Source of the DNA: VXLM01 sp965242665
GTDB taxonomy: Bacteria > Chloroflexota > Dehalococcoidia > Lucifugimonadales > VXLM01
Assembly (NCBI GenBank): GCA_965242665.1
Contig: OZ251484.1
Coordinates: 1,302,001 to 1,366,000, forward strand
Length of the DNA stretch: 64,000 nucleotides
Direction of reading: 5' to 3'
Part shown: in pieces, positions 49,926 to 58,270 of the stretch
Position numbering within the stretch: the first letter of the stretch is position 1
Layout: each line of letters begins with the position of its first letter
Notes under the pieces: generated by a model
The model's database searches: none
The model's input: only the letters and a program-made list of their open reading frames with translations
Told to the model about the DNA's origin: nothing
Position numbers and translations under genes: made by a program

Positions 49926-50813
49926 ATGACAAGAGTGGGATTCATTGGTCTTGGCCTGATGGGCAAGCCGATGTGCATGAATCTGGTCGCCAAAGGCTTC
50001 GACGTAACCTGCTGGAACAGAACCGCGTCGAAGATGGCAGGCGTCGTCGAATCTGGAGCGCGTCCGGCATCCTCCGCCAAAGAAACCGCCGAGGGCAGCG
50101 AGTTCGTCATCACGATGGTGAACGACTCCCCGGACGTGGAGCAAGTCATACTCGGCGCGGACGGCGTCATCCACGGAGCCTCGCCCGGTTCCATCCTAGT
50201 GGACATGAGCACGATCTCTCCCTCCGTCACTCGCGCCGTCGCTTCCAGGCTGAACGACCAGGAGATCCACATGTTGGACGCTCCAGTCAGCGGCGGCATA
50301 GCCGGCGCAGAAGCAGGTACGTTGTCCATCATGGTAGGCGGAGACCCCGCGGTATTGGACCGAAGCCGCCCAGTACTGGAGGCCATGGGAAGCCGCATTA
50401 CCCACTGCGGCGGACATGGCATGGGGCAAGTCACCAAGCTCGCCAACAACATCACTGGACTTGCTACCCTCGCGGCCGTGGTCGAAGGCCTCGTCTTCTC
50501 CTCCAAAGCAGGCGCGGACCCGAACGCAGTCTTGAGCGCCCTCGGAGGAGGCGCAGCCCAATCGTGGATGCTCGACAACCTCGGCCCCAAGATGTACGAC
50601 CGCGACTATGCCCCGGGCTTCATGGTCGACACGGCGCAAAAGGACATGCGTCTCATCCTCGAAGCCGCGGAGGAAATGAAAACCCCCCTGCCTGTAACCT
50701 CCGTTACGATTCAAATGCTGCGCGCAGCCCAAGAAATGGGCTTTGGCGCGGAGGGCACGCAGGCCTATGCCAAAGTCATGGAAACTCTGTCCGGCGTCAA
50801 GCTCCAACGCTAG
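49926..50813 (+). CDS. 3-hydroxyisobutyrate dehydrogenase-like NAD(P)-dependent reductase
   Basis: 295 aa, ATG 49926 with a weak ribosome site (GATGGAGATG). The Rossmann motif GLGLMGKPM (8-16), the substrate loop DAPVSGG (118-124), catalytic Lys in GQVTKLANN (Lys 171) and the helical C-terminal half identify the beta-hydroxyacid dehydrogenase family (3-hydroxyisobutyrate dehydrogenase, tartronate semialdehyde reductase and relatives). The exact substrate cannot be told. A TATAAT at 49886-49891 is a likely -10 element. The thiolase downstream suggests a role in catabolism of branched or short hydroxy acids. Confidence 0.85.
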   Translation: MTRVGFIGLGLMGKPMCMNLVAKGFDVTCWNRTASKMAGVVESGARPASSAKETAEGSEFVITMVNDSPDVEQVILGADGVIHGASPGSILVDMSTISPSVTRAVASRLNDQEIHMLDAPVSGGIAGAEAGTLSIMVGGDPAVLDRSRPVLEAMGSRITHCGGHGMGQVTKLANNITGLATLAAVVEGLVFSSKAGADPNAVLSALGGGAAQSWMLDNLGPKMYDRDYAPGFMVDTAQKDMRLILEAAEEMKTPLPVTSVTIQMLRAAQEMGFGAEGTQAYAKVMETLSGVKLQR

Positions 50814-50900
50814 TGAAGGCGACGCCGCAAAGCTATAATCGAAAACAGCGTATGACGAAGCGGCAGGCCGTTCCCCCGCCCGTCGCATGGAGGATATCGA

Positions 50901-52088
50901 ATGCAGGAAGCAGTTATCGTCAGCGGCGCCCGGACTCCGATCGGATCGTTCGGCGGTTCTCTGAAATCAGCCAAGGCCTCCGACCTCGGCGCAGCGGCCG
51001 TCAAGGCAGCATTGGAGCGCGTGGACTTGTGTCCGGATGACGTAGACGAGATCTACTTTGGCAACGTTCTCCAGTCCGCCGAGGCCGGATACGCGGCCCG
51101 CCTTTCCGGCCTCAAGGCTGGCATCCCAGACAACGTCCCCGCCATCGCCGTAAACCGCGCCTGCTCCTCAGGACTCGAAGCGATCAACCTTGCCGCGCAG
51201 CTCGTCAAGACCGGAGAAATAGACGTCGCCGTGGCAGGCGGGACCGAAAGCATGAGCCAATCACCCTACCTCCTCGATTATCCCGCCCGATTCGACGGGT
51301 ACAAGATCGGCGGTATTCCCATGCGCGACGCACTCATCGAAGGCCTCACGTGCCCAGTCAACCGTTACCACATGGGCGTCGGAGCCGAGAACATCCAAGC
51401 GCGCTGGGAAATCAGCCGCGAAGACCAAGACCAACTCGCCTTGATGAGCCACCGCAGAGCCGCCGCTGCCGCCAGCAGCGGTAAATTCGATTCGCAAATC
51501 ACCCCCGTGACCGTGCAGGAATCCCGCGGCGACCCTGTCGTCGTGGATGCAGACGAAGGGCCGCGCGCCGATACCACATTGGAGAAGCTCGCAAAGCTCC
51601 GCTCAGTCTTCAAGCAAGACGGCACCGTCACCGCAGGAAATGCCTCGTCCATCAACGACGGCGCCGCAGCCGTCGTCATCATGTCCGAGGAAAGGGCACG
51701 CGCCCTAGGCATCCCTCCGCGCCTCCGATGGCATACCCGCGGAATCGCGGGCGTCGACCCCGCCTTCTTTGGCACAGGCCCCGTTCCAGCAGTCCAGAAC
51801 GCCCTCGAAAAGTCAGGCATGTCCATGAACGATATAGACCAAACCGAGCTCAACGAAGCGTTCGCCGTCCAAGCCCTCTACTGCATCCGCGAACTCGATA
51901 TGGACATGGAAACGACCAACGTCAACGGCAGCGGCATCAGCCTCGGACACCCCATCGGAGCCACGGGCGCAATTCAAACGGTCAAACTCATGGAAGAAAT
52001 GGACGTGCGCGGGGATGAAGTCGGTATGGTGACGATGTGCGTCGGCGGGGGAATGGGCGTAGCGACGATCTTCGAGCACGTGAACTAA
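50901..52088 (+). CDS. Acetyl-CoA acetyltransferase-type thiolase
   Basis: 395 aa, ATG 50901 with GGAGG upstream. All thiolase landmarks are present: nucleophile Cys 88 in NRACSSGLE, GGTESMS (about 113-119), NGSGISLGHPIGATGA with His 350, and Cys 380 in CVGGGMG. It condenses or cleaves acetyl-CoA/acetoacetyl-CoA or beta-ketoacyl-CoA. Length and pattern fit the degradative/biosynthetic acetyl-CoA C-acetyltransferase group. A TATAAT at 50834-50839 lies in the preceding gap. Confidence 0.9.
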   Translation: MQEAVIVSGARTPIGSFGGSLKSAKASDLGAAAVKAALERVDLCPDDVDEIYFGNVLQSAEAGYAARLSGLKAGIPDNVPAIAVNRACSSGLEAINLAAQLVKTGEIDVAVAGGTESMSQSPYLLDYPARFDGYKIGGIPMRDALIEGLTCPVNRYHMGVGAENIQARWEISREDQDQLALMSHRRAAAAASSGKFDSQITPVTVQESRGDPVVVDADEGPRADTTLEKLAKLRSVFKQDGTVTAGNASSINDGAAAVVIMSEERARALGIPPRLRWHTRGIAGVDPAFFGTGPVPAVQNALEKSGMSMNDIDQTELNEAFAVQALYCIRELDMDMETTNVNGSGISLGHPIGATGAIQTVKLMEEMDVRGDEVGMVTMCVGGGMGVATIFEHVN

Positions 52089-52282
52089 CCAGTGCAGAGA
52101 CCGCACAGCGCTCCCCTGCCCCCGACATGCGCGGCTGACGCCGGCCGCGTATCGGACCGTCGCCTCCGGCCCCTATTGGGCGCGTACCCTGCCGTACCGC
52201 CAAGGCAGTCCGACCAACCAGATTCGTTCGGCAACGCCGTGAAACACTACGATGAGCAGACCACAGAAAGAGGAGTTTGCCT

Positions 52283-53053
52283 GTGAACACCCAGAGGTGG
52301 GTACACATCGACGGGGCTTATAACGTTCGAGACTTGGGCGGTTATCGAACCGCGGACGGACGGACGACGCGCTGGCGCGCGTTCGTTCGAGCGGACTGTC
52401 TCGACAAGCTGCCCAAATCCGCAGCGCGCAGCCTGATCGAGTACGGTATCGGAACCGTCGTCGATCTCCGCCGCACTCGAGAGACCGTCAACCGTCCGAG
52501 CGTGTTCGCCAAGGCAAAGACCGTCGCGTATCGACACGTGAACATGATCGGAGACACCGAATTGTCCGGCTACGGCGGCTCTCAGCCGAATGAAGGCCCG
52601 ACCCCAGAGTGGATAGCAGGCACGTACAGAGTTCTTCTCGATGCACGCCAAGATGCTATCGCAGAGGCGCTCATAACATTGGGAACCAGTGCGTCCTCCA
52701 ACAAGGCGGCACTGTTCAACTGCGCGGCAGGAACCGATCGCACAGGCATCCTTGCAGCCCTCCTGCTAGGCATTGCCGGCGTCCCGCGTGATGTCATCGC
52801 CCAGGACTACGCCCTCAGCGACAAGGGACTGCGGAATCGGTTCCGCACGGAAGGCATCCCTGACGGATACGACAGACTGACCCCGGAAGACCTCCAACAC
52901 GACAAGACCCCCGATATCCTCGCTCCCGAACGCGCCATGGATCTGACCCTCTCCTACCTCGACGAAGCATACGGCGGGATCGAATCGTATGTCCGGCGTA
53001 TCGGCGTCAGCGCCGACGAGACCGCGCGCCTCAAGACTGCCTTGCTGGGATGA
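52283..53053 (+). CDS. Tyrosine-phosphatase-like protein
   Basis: 256 aa from GTG 52283 (GAGGAG seven bases upstream). N-terminal NVRDLGGYRTADGR (about 15-28), VVDLR (about 60) and the P-loop NCAAGTDRTG (Cys 147, Arg 153) are the signature of the bacterial Tyr/Ser-phosphatase family (Y_phosphatase3). The usual His before Cys is Asn here. The enzyme hydrolyses phosphotyrosine or phosphoinositide-like substrates; its actual substrate is unknown. Confidence 0.85.
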   Translation: MNTQRWVHIDGAYNVRDLGGYRTADGRTTRWRAFVRADCLDKLPKSAARSLIEYGIGTVVDLRRTRETVNRPSVFAKAKTVAYRHVNMIGDTELSGYGGSQPNEGPTPEWIAGTYRVLLDARQDAIAEALITLGTSASSNKAALFNCAAGTDRTGILAALLLGIAGVPRDVIAQDYALSDKGLRNRFRTEGIPDGYDRLTPEDLQHDKTPDILAPERAMDLTLSYLDEAYGGIESYVRRIGVSADETARLKTALLG

Positions 53054-53096
53054 GCCGCTTGGACTCTCGCCCCGGGCTCTTCCTTCCCATGGTTGT

Positions 53097-54116
53097 TCAG
53101 GCCTCCGTCCCGACACCGAGACGACTGAAGACGGCGGATAGATCCCCGTTCTCCCGCAACAGCGCGCTGAAGCGCTCGATCTTCTCAGGGTGATCGAACG
53201 CCGCGTTGTCCTGCAAAGTGTTCAGCGCAGCCATCGTATCCAGCGTGCTCGTATCCACGACGGCGACCGGCACTTCCTCGAGATCCGCCTCGTGCGTGAT
53301 GTACTCGACCGGCTCCACTCCGCAGGTGACGATCAAGCAAGAAGTTGGAGTATGCAGGGCCGCCATCTGAATGTCTGGACGGTCTCCCCGGATGATTACC
53401 GCCTTGTTCGTCGTATGAATGCCAAAATATAGAGTGCCCCGGTCGAGTCCCATGCCTCCGACGAGGAAATGTTCGATAAGGCGCGAACCATACTCTTCCC
53501 CTTGCAAGTACCGACCGCCCAAATGCTCGACCACTTGGTCGATGGTAGAAGAGAGCAGCAATCGATCCTCCGGAACGACCCCCAGCGTCTCGATGCCAAG
53601 CGCAAGCATCGCGGGAACGAAACTGCCAGCCGCTTCTGTTCCCTGGTATCTCGTCCGCCCGTTCACCACCGCCCCGATGAGCCGCTCCCCAAACGCTCCC
53701 GGCCATCGGGACAAGCCGCGGGCATCCTTGCCGTGAACATGCGTCGTAACCCCCACAACCCCAATGTCCAACGCATCCGCCACCTCCCCAGCAACCTCGA
53801 CCTCGATATCTGACGACCCCTCGACGATCAGAACATCCGCAGATGCCGCAGCCTTGCTGCAAGAATCGACTACGGACCCAATCCCAGACGAGATCGGTGG
53901 ATCCGTTTCCACAGTAATGAGGGACGGCTCGCCGGTTCGACCAAGCAGCTCTCCATAGACGCACGGATCCCGGGGGGTTTCTCCCGCATCCGTCCGCCCG
54001 ACGAGCTTGACTACCGCGTAGGACGCCCCTTCACCGCGCAAGAGGCTCGCAAGCGTGACCGCAAGGGCCGTCTTCCCACTTTGACTCTCGTCCGCGTGTA
54101 TGTATACGCCGTTCAT
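53097..54116 (-). CDS. BioD-like P-loop protein with DRTGG domain
   Basis: 339 aa from ATG 54116 (an in-frame ATG at 54128 would add four residues; both have poor ribosome sites). N-terminal P-loop ADESQSGKTALA (about 7-18), the VEGSSDIEVEV strand (about 100-110), and a C-terminal DRTGG-type region (about 205-320) with IRGDRPDIQMAALHTPTSCLIVTCG (quoted in part). This matches the N-terminal part of some phosphotransacetylases and stand-alone regulatory relatives that bind nucleotide. The catalytic phosphotransacetylase domain is absent, so a regulatory role is more likely. Convergent with the phosphatase gene. Confidence 0.7.
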   Translation of the reverse strand: MNGVYIHADESQSGKTALAVTLASLLRGEGASYAVVKLVGRTDAGETPRDPCVYGELLGRTGEPSLITVETDPPISSGIGSVVDSCSKAAASADVLIVEGSSDIEVEVAGEVADALDIGVVGVTTHVHGKDARGLSRWPGAFGERLIGAVVNGRTRYQGTEAAGSFVPAMLALGIETLGVVPEDRLLLSSTIDQVVEHLGGRYLQGEEYGSRLIEHFLVGGMGLDRGTLYFGIHTTNKAVIIRGDRPDIQMAALHTPTSCLIVTCGVEPVEYITHEADLEEVPVAVVDTSTLDTMAALNTLQDNAAFDHPEKIERFSALLRENGDLSAVFSRLGVGTEA

Positions 54117-54212
54117 GCCGCGCCTCATTCGATTGGGTAAGCCGCACGATTATATCAAACCGCCGCGCTCGCCGTTTCAGCCGAATCGATCCGATACCCT
54201 AAATGCAAAGGA

Positions 54213-54259
54213 TTCCGTTCCTCTCTATCATGGCGGGTTGCCCCCGCATCGCAACTGCC
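54213..54259 (+). repeat. Chromosomal intergenic repeat, copy 2
   Basis: TTCCGTT...GGCGGGTTGCCCCCGCATCGCAA, as at 48196 and 58041. Confidence 0.6.
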
Positions 54260-54288
54260 CCGCAGTCATTTCCGCATACATCCGCGTC

Positions 54289-54308
54289 ATTCCCGCGAAG
54301 GTGGGAAT
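54289..54308. repeat. REP-like hairpin ATTCCCGC-GAAG-GTGGGAAT
   Basis: Same stem as at 45782-45801 and 62632-62651 with one G-T pair. Confidence 0.7.
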
Positions 54309-54428
54309 CTAATGCTCTCCGTCCGCCGCACATCCATGGCCATACCCACAACACGATAGTATAGTGTATCATTCCATACACGACGCGATGATATAGTACG
54401 CCAAGTCCATAACCCTCCGGTCAATCCA

Positions 54429-55148
54429 GTGATCCACCCTGTCAATCCCAATACATCCAAGAGCGACCCCGCAGTCAAACGGATCGTGTGCTTCGCCAAC
54501 TCCCGGAAGGACGGGGGGCGCTGCGTCGCCGGCAAAGAGCTCTTGCCGGACGGTCGACCCGGAGCGTGGATCCGACCCGTGAGCGGCCTGCCCCATGGAG
54601 GAGTTTCCGAAGACGAGCGGTGCTACGAAGACGGCAGAGAACCCCGCGTCCTCGATGTCATCGACGTGCCTGTCATCGGCCCCCATCCCAGAGATTACCA
54701 ACAGGAAAACTGGCGCCTCGATCCGAAACGCCGATGGACAAAGGTTGAACGCATCCAATGGAACGCCCTCCCCCAGTGGGCCGACGCAGGCGAAGACCTA
54801 TGGATCGTCGGACACAGCTCCTCCGAAGGACAGAACGATAGAATTCCTCTCCATGATGCGAACTCTCTCCGCAGCTCCCTGTGTCTCATCGAGGTCGGCT
54901 CATTGCAAATAACCGTTTCCGAACCCACCAAGCCCAGCAACCCTATCCCTGCGCTCCGCGCCGCATTCCACTATAATGGACACGATTACTCCCTCCGCAT
55001 TACCGATCCGGAAAGCGAAAGCGGCGCAGTGAAGATGGGCTACGGAAACTATGATGTCGACGGACAGAGATTCTTGACGATTAGCATGGGCAGGCCCTTC
55101 GAAGGCTATGTCTACAAACTCATCGCCGCCATCATCAAGCCCAACTGA
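54429..55148 (+). CDS. OB-like protein linked with DUF488 genes
   Basis: 239 aa from GTG 54429, without an obvious ribosome site. It begins RIVCFANSRKDGGRCVAGKEL and contains GAWIRPVSGLPHGGVS (about 46-60), VIDVPVIGPHPRDYQQENW and a C-terminal part LRAAFHYNGHDYSLRITDP (about 176-194). This pattern resembles the dual-OB proteins that travel with DUF488 genes, and two DUF488 genes follow directly. No catalytic motif is seen; nucleic-acid or nucleotide binding is inferred. Confidence 0.6.
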   Translation: MIHPVNPNTSKSDPAVKRIVCFANSRKDGGRCVAGKELLPDGRPGAWIRPVSGLPHGGVSEDERCYEDGREPRVLDVIDVPVIGPHPRDYQQENWRLDPKRRWTKVERIQWNALPQWADAGEDLWIVGHSSSEGQNDRIPLHDANSLRSSLCLIEVGSLQITVSEPTKPSNPIPALRAAFHYNGHDYSLRITDPESESGAVKMGYGNYDVDGQRFLTISMGRPFEGYVYKLIAAIIKPN

Positions 55149-55157
55149 GAGACGCCA

Positions 55158-55790
55158 TTGGGATCGACGCAATATCCAGTGTCCACTATCGGCCACTCCA
55201 ACCACTCCCCCGAGGCGTTCGTAGACCTCCTGGCGCTCCACAGCGTCGACGAACTGATCGACGTTCGCTCCTCACCCTCCAGCCGCTATCTCCCCTATTT
55301 CAACTACGACGCCATAAGTCGGACCCTGGAAAGAGCCGGCATCGACTATGTCTTCCTTGGCGGAGAGCTGGGCGGACGTCCGGCCGACCGATCCTGTTAC
55401 GACGCGGACGGACGAGTCTTGTACGACCGCCTCTCCGCTACCGACCTCTTCGATGACGGCGTAGGCCGGGTAATCCGCGCAGCCGACGAGAGGCGCGTCG
55501 TTCTCATGTGTTCCGAGAAAGACCCCTTGGACTGCCATCGAACCCTGTTGGTAGCCCGCGCCCTCGTCCAGCGTGGCGTTGCCGTAGAGCACATCCTCGC
55601 CGATGGCGGTGTGGAAGCGCACGACGCAGCGATGGATAGGCTCTTGAACTTCCTCAAACTCCCTCCCAACGGCGACATGCTCCGCTCCAGAGACGATGTA
55701 ATTGCGGAAGCGGTCGCGCGTCGATGGAAGAAGATCGCCTACGTCGGACCGAAGTCCTCCGCAGGCCCCGATCATTACGACACCTATTAG
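55158..55790 (+). CDS. DUF488 family protein, first copy
   Basis: 210 aa from TTG 55158 (GAGAG upstream); a GTG at 55179 is an alternative start that would begin exactly at STIGHSN. DUF488 hallmarks: TIGHSNHSPEAFVDLL (about 9-24), LIDVRSSPSSRYLPYFN, FLGGELGG (about 67-74) and the conserved CSEKDPLDCHR (about 118-128). DUF488 proteins have no settled biochemical role; they occur in conflict or nucleotide-metabolism contexts. It is followed 11 bases later by a second DUF488 gene. Confidence 0.8.
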   Translation: MGSTQYPVSTIGHSNHSPEAFVDLLALHSVDELIDVRSSPSSRYLPYFNYDAISRTLERAGIDYVFLGGELGGRPADRSCYDADGRVLYDRLSATDLFDDGVGRVIRAADERRVVLMCSEKDPLDCHRTLLVARALVQRGVAVEHILADGGVEAHDAAMDRLLNFLKLPPNGDMLRSRDDVIAEAVARRWKKIAYVGPKSSAGPDHYDTY

Positions 55791-55801
55791 GAGAATACAG
55801 G

Positions 55802-56239
55802 TTGAGAGTATACACCATCGGATTCACCAAGAAATCCGCATCAGAGTTCTTCGAACTCCTCCGAGAGTCAGGCGCAAAGCGTCTGGTGGATGTGCGGCTG
55901 AACAACGTCTCCCAGCTGGCTGGCTTCGCCAAGAAGAACGACCTCGAATACTTCCTCCGCAAGATCTGCAAGATGAATTACGTCCACCTCCCCGACCTCG
56001 CTCCTACCAAGGAAATGCTCGACGCCTACCGCAGTGGCCACCGAGACTGGCAAACCTACGAGCGCGAGTTCATCGCCCTCATGGACGACCGCCGCGTCGC
56101 CAAGAAGGCAATCAAGAGGACGATAGCGAACGCCTGCCTCCTGTGCAGCGAAGACAAGCCAGAACACTGCCATAGACGCCTGGTTGCAGAATACCTCCAT
56201 CGCCATTGGGGCAATGTCGAAATCGTCCACCTAGGCTAG
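55802..56239 (+). CDS. DUF488 family protein, second copy
   Basis: 145 aa from TTG 55802 with AGGAG eight bases upstream. Shorter relative of the previous gene: VYTIGFTKKSASEFFELL, LVDVRLNNVSQLAGFAKK and the CSEDKPEHCHRRLVAEYL motif (about 113-130). The pair differs in length and in the central part, so the copies probably have separate roles, for example as a heterodimer with the OB-like protein. Confidence 0.8.
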   Translation: MRVYTIGFTKKSASEFFELLRESGAKRLVDVRLNNVSQLAGFAKKNDLEYFLRKICKMNYVHLPDLAPTKEMLDAYRSGHRDWQTYEREFIALMDDRRVAKKAIKRTIANACLLCSEDKPEHCHRRLVAEYLHRHWGNVEIVHLG

Positions 56240-56270
56240 CGTATGATCCGCCAGCGGTCTCGTCTGTCCT

Positions 56271-57887
56271 CTAATGCGGAGCCACCCGCTCGACCCCGAT
56301 ACCCACCGGCCGCTCGAACTCCTTGTACCGCACCCGAATCTCCACTCCGTTTACGCTGCGCGTAAACCCCGCCGTCGGCTCCTGCCGCCTCGTCTCTATT
56401 TCCAACGTGTTGTGTCCCTGCCTGAGATCGTCTGCACGAAGAACATACGTGAAGAAATGCGCCGACATGCCAAAGGGAGCTTGTACATCCATCCCTCCAG
56501 CCATCACCGTCGCCATGCTGAGAGCCCGCTCGTCCGTTGCCTCAGCCTGTTCCATCGGCAAGACTCGCCCGTTGAAGCGAATCTCTATCTCGTCCTCGAT
56601 GCAGAAGAAAGAAAACCGGATGGTCAAGATCGGATTCCGCAACTCCCCATCCGCTATCGCGGCTTCCAAATCGTCCGCAACCAATATATCCAGCGCAACC
56701 GTCTCTCCCTCAACGAGTTCCGCAGGGACCTGTCGGTCGGGTGTAGTCGTCTCCTCTCCCGTCTTCCCCTCTCGCGGCGCCAGCAGATAGCGCTTGTTCC
56801 GACGCGCGTAGACCTCAGGATACCCCGCTTCCCGGAGTATCTGATACTCACGTTCTCCAAATGGCCATGGGTAATACCCGTCGAACACTCCAGCCCAACC
56901 ATGATAGCTCAGAGTCTGGGCCAAGGCTCGAAACATCTCCGCGTCAGGCTTGCCCACGCGATGGTCGTAGACGCGCCGCGGCGGCCGATAGTAGGCAGGA
57001 ACCCCCGCCTGATTCGCCGCATCAGGCAGCCAGCGATGCGAAACCCCCGTGTCCACCAAGTTCGCGCGCTCCGACCCAACCACCATATCCACCAACCCGC
57101 GTCCCATCCAAGCCGCAACATCCAGCCCAATATCGAGGTTCGCCTGCTCGTCTGCATACACCCGCGCCATGATCGGAATCTTCCGGCCCTGTTCCTCCCC
57201 AATGGCACGTACCATCTCTCGCACTTCCTCGACGAAACGGCTCATGGTCTCAATGTTCTCCTCGGTCTCCTCCATCCGAAAGTATAGAGGAAAGAACATG
57301 AAGTCCAGTTCGATGCCGTCTGCGCCGTAGTCCACGAGCATCTCCCGGATCATCGCCTTCTTGTCTTCCCAGACGAGCCGATTCGTGAAATCGTATGCCC
57401 ATTGAGTCTGGTGATTGGGCCAGCGAGGGTCTCGAACTCCGTGGCAGACCGATTCTTCGTGCCGCCAACGCAGCCATCCGCACCGATCCGCACCGGGCGG
57501 TTGCGAGTCCTGAAGGCGCAAGCTCGGAAATACCGTCATCCCCATGCGCCTCCCGTGTTCGATCACTTCATGCACCTGATCTGTTCCCTTCTCCCGCGCA
57601 ACCTGCACCATCCGCATGATCCGCCAGTCGATGAAATTCTCCCAGACCTCCTTCGAGTCCCCCACCACTCGACCCACCTTGCTGTCATGGAAATAGACAT
57701 CCCCATACCCCAACCCCAACACGAGCAAATCGACCCCCGTCCCCACCACCTCGTCCACCGGCTGCCGCAGCTTCCCAACGCTCACCGGCGGCTCGACCCG
57801 CTTCCCATGAAAATGGTGCCCGTCGTTGTAGTAAATCAACCTCGGACGAAACAATCCAGAATCTACCTGCTGATCGATAGGAACCAT
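56271..57887 (-). CDS. Glycoside-hydrolase-like TIM-barrel protein
   Basis: 538 aa from ATG 57887 (GGAGG nine bases upstream; frame open to 57923). The N-terminal three quarters form a barrel pattern: LIYYNDGHHF, VDLLVLGLGYGDVYFHD (each strand quoted in part), GMTVFPSLRLQD, YGADGIELDFMFFPLYF with a likely catalytic Asp/Glu (about 200-212), IPIMARVYADEQANLDIGLDV and GVFDGYYPWPFGEREY. The last quarter is a beta-sandwich with Trp-poor Ig-like strands. It resembles uncharacterised GH10/GHL-type glycosidase relatives. No signal peptide is seen, so a cytoplasmic or periplasm-independent sugar role is inferred. Confidence 0.65.
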   Translation of the reverse strand: MVPIDQQVDSGLFRPRLIYYNDGHHFHGKRVEPPVSVGKLRQPVDEVVGTGVDLLVLGLGYGDVYFHDSKVGRVVGDSKEVWENFIDWRIMRMVQVAREKGTDQVHEVIEHGRRMGMTVFPSLRLQDSQPPGADRCGWLRWRHEESVCHGVRDPRWPNHQTQWAYDFTNRLVWEDKKAMIREMLVDYGADGIELDFMFFPLYFRMEETEENIETMSRFVEEVREMVRAIGEEQGRKIPIMARVYADEQANLDIGLDVAAWMGRGLVDMVVGSERANLVDTGVSHRWLPDAANQAGVPAYYRPPRRVYDHRVGKPDAEMFRALAQTLSYHGWAGVFDGYYPWPFGEREYQILREAGYPEVYARRNKRYLLAPREGKTGEETTTPDRQVPAELVEGETVALDILVADDLEAAIADGELRNPILTIRFSFFCIEDEIEIRFNGRVLPMEQAEATDERALSMATVMAGGMDVQAPFGMSAHFFTYVLRADDLRQGHNTLEIETRRQEPTAGFTRSVNGVEIRVRYKEFERPVGIGVERVAPH

Positions 57888-58040
57888 CCTGCCGCCTCCT
57901 CCTGACCTCATGGGCAAAGTCACAGAATACTACCACACCTTGCCGCGGTCCGCAGGCGTGCGCTGTAGCCTTCTCAAGGTCGGCGGTGACAGACTACTGC
58001 CATACTCCGCCCAGAACCGGTCCCTCTCTCTGGTACTTCA

Positions 58041-58085
58041 CTCCGTTTGGTCTATAGCGGTAGGTTGCCCCCACATCGGAAATCC
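58041..58085 (+). repeat. Chromosomal intergenic repeat, copy 3
   Basis: CTCCGTTTGGTCTATAGCGG and then GGTTGCCCCCACATCGGAAATCC in parts; same family as 48196 and 54213. Confidence 0.55.
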
Positions 58086-58202
58086 CTCGTGGTAATGCCG
58101 TGGCTCACCCACGGCATTTCTCGCGAAGGCGGGAACCCAAACCATCCCTTCCCGATTTCCGCACCACATGCACGCAGTAAAGAACCCCCGGCAGGCGGAA
58201 CC

Positions 58203-58232
58203 TTGTTGGAATGAACGGTACATCGGTATAAT
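58203..58232 (+). promoter_or_regulatory. Promoter TTGTTG-18-TATAAT
   Basis: Consensus -10 with a moderate -35, 38 bases before the GTG start at 58271. Confidence 0.6.
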
Positions 58233-58270
58233 CGTTGGCAGATGACATTCTGGAACTGGGAGGGGCTCGC

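Larger units (their letters stand above)
54129..54428. promoter_or_regulatory. Intergenic repeats and palindromic operator candidate
   Basis: 300 bases with the intergenic repeat copy 2 (54213-54259), a REP-like hairpin (54289-54308) and a palindrome GTGTAT-CATTCC-ATACAC (54364-54381) among TATAGT/GATATAGT boxes, a likely promoter/operator for the three genes that follow. Confidence 0.5.
57888..58270. promoter_or_regulatory. Intergenic repeats and promoter before DUF1800
   Basis: 383 bases holding intergenic repeat copy 3 (58041-58085), a weak REP-like unit near 58108-58127 and the promoter TTGTTG-18-TATAAT (58203-58232). Confidence 0.55.
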
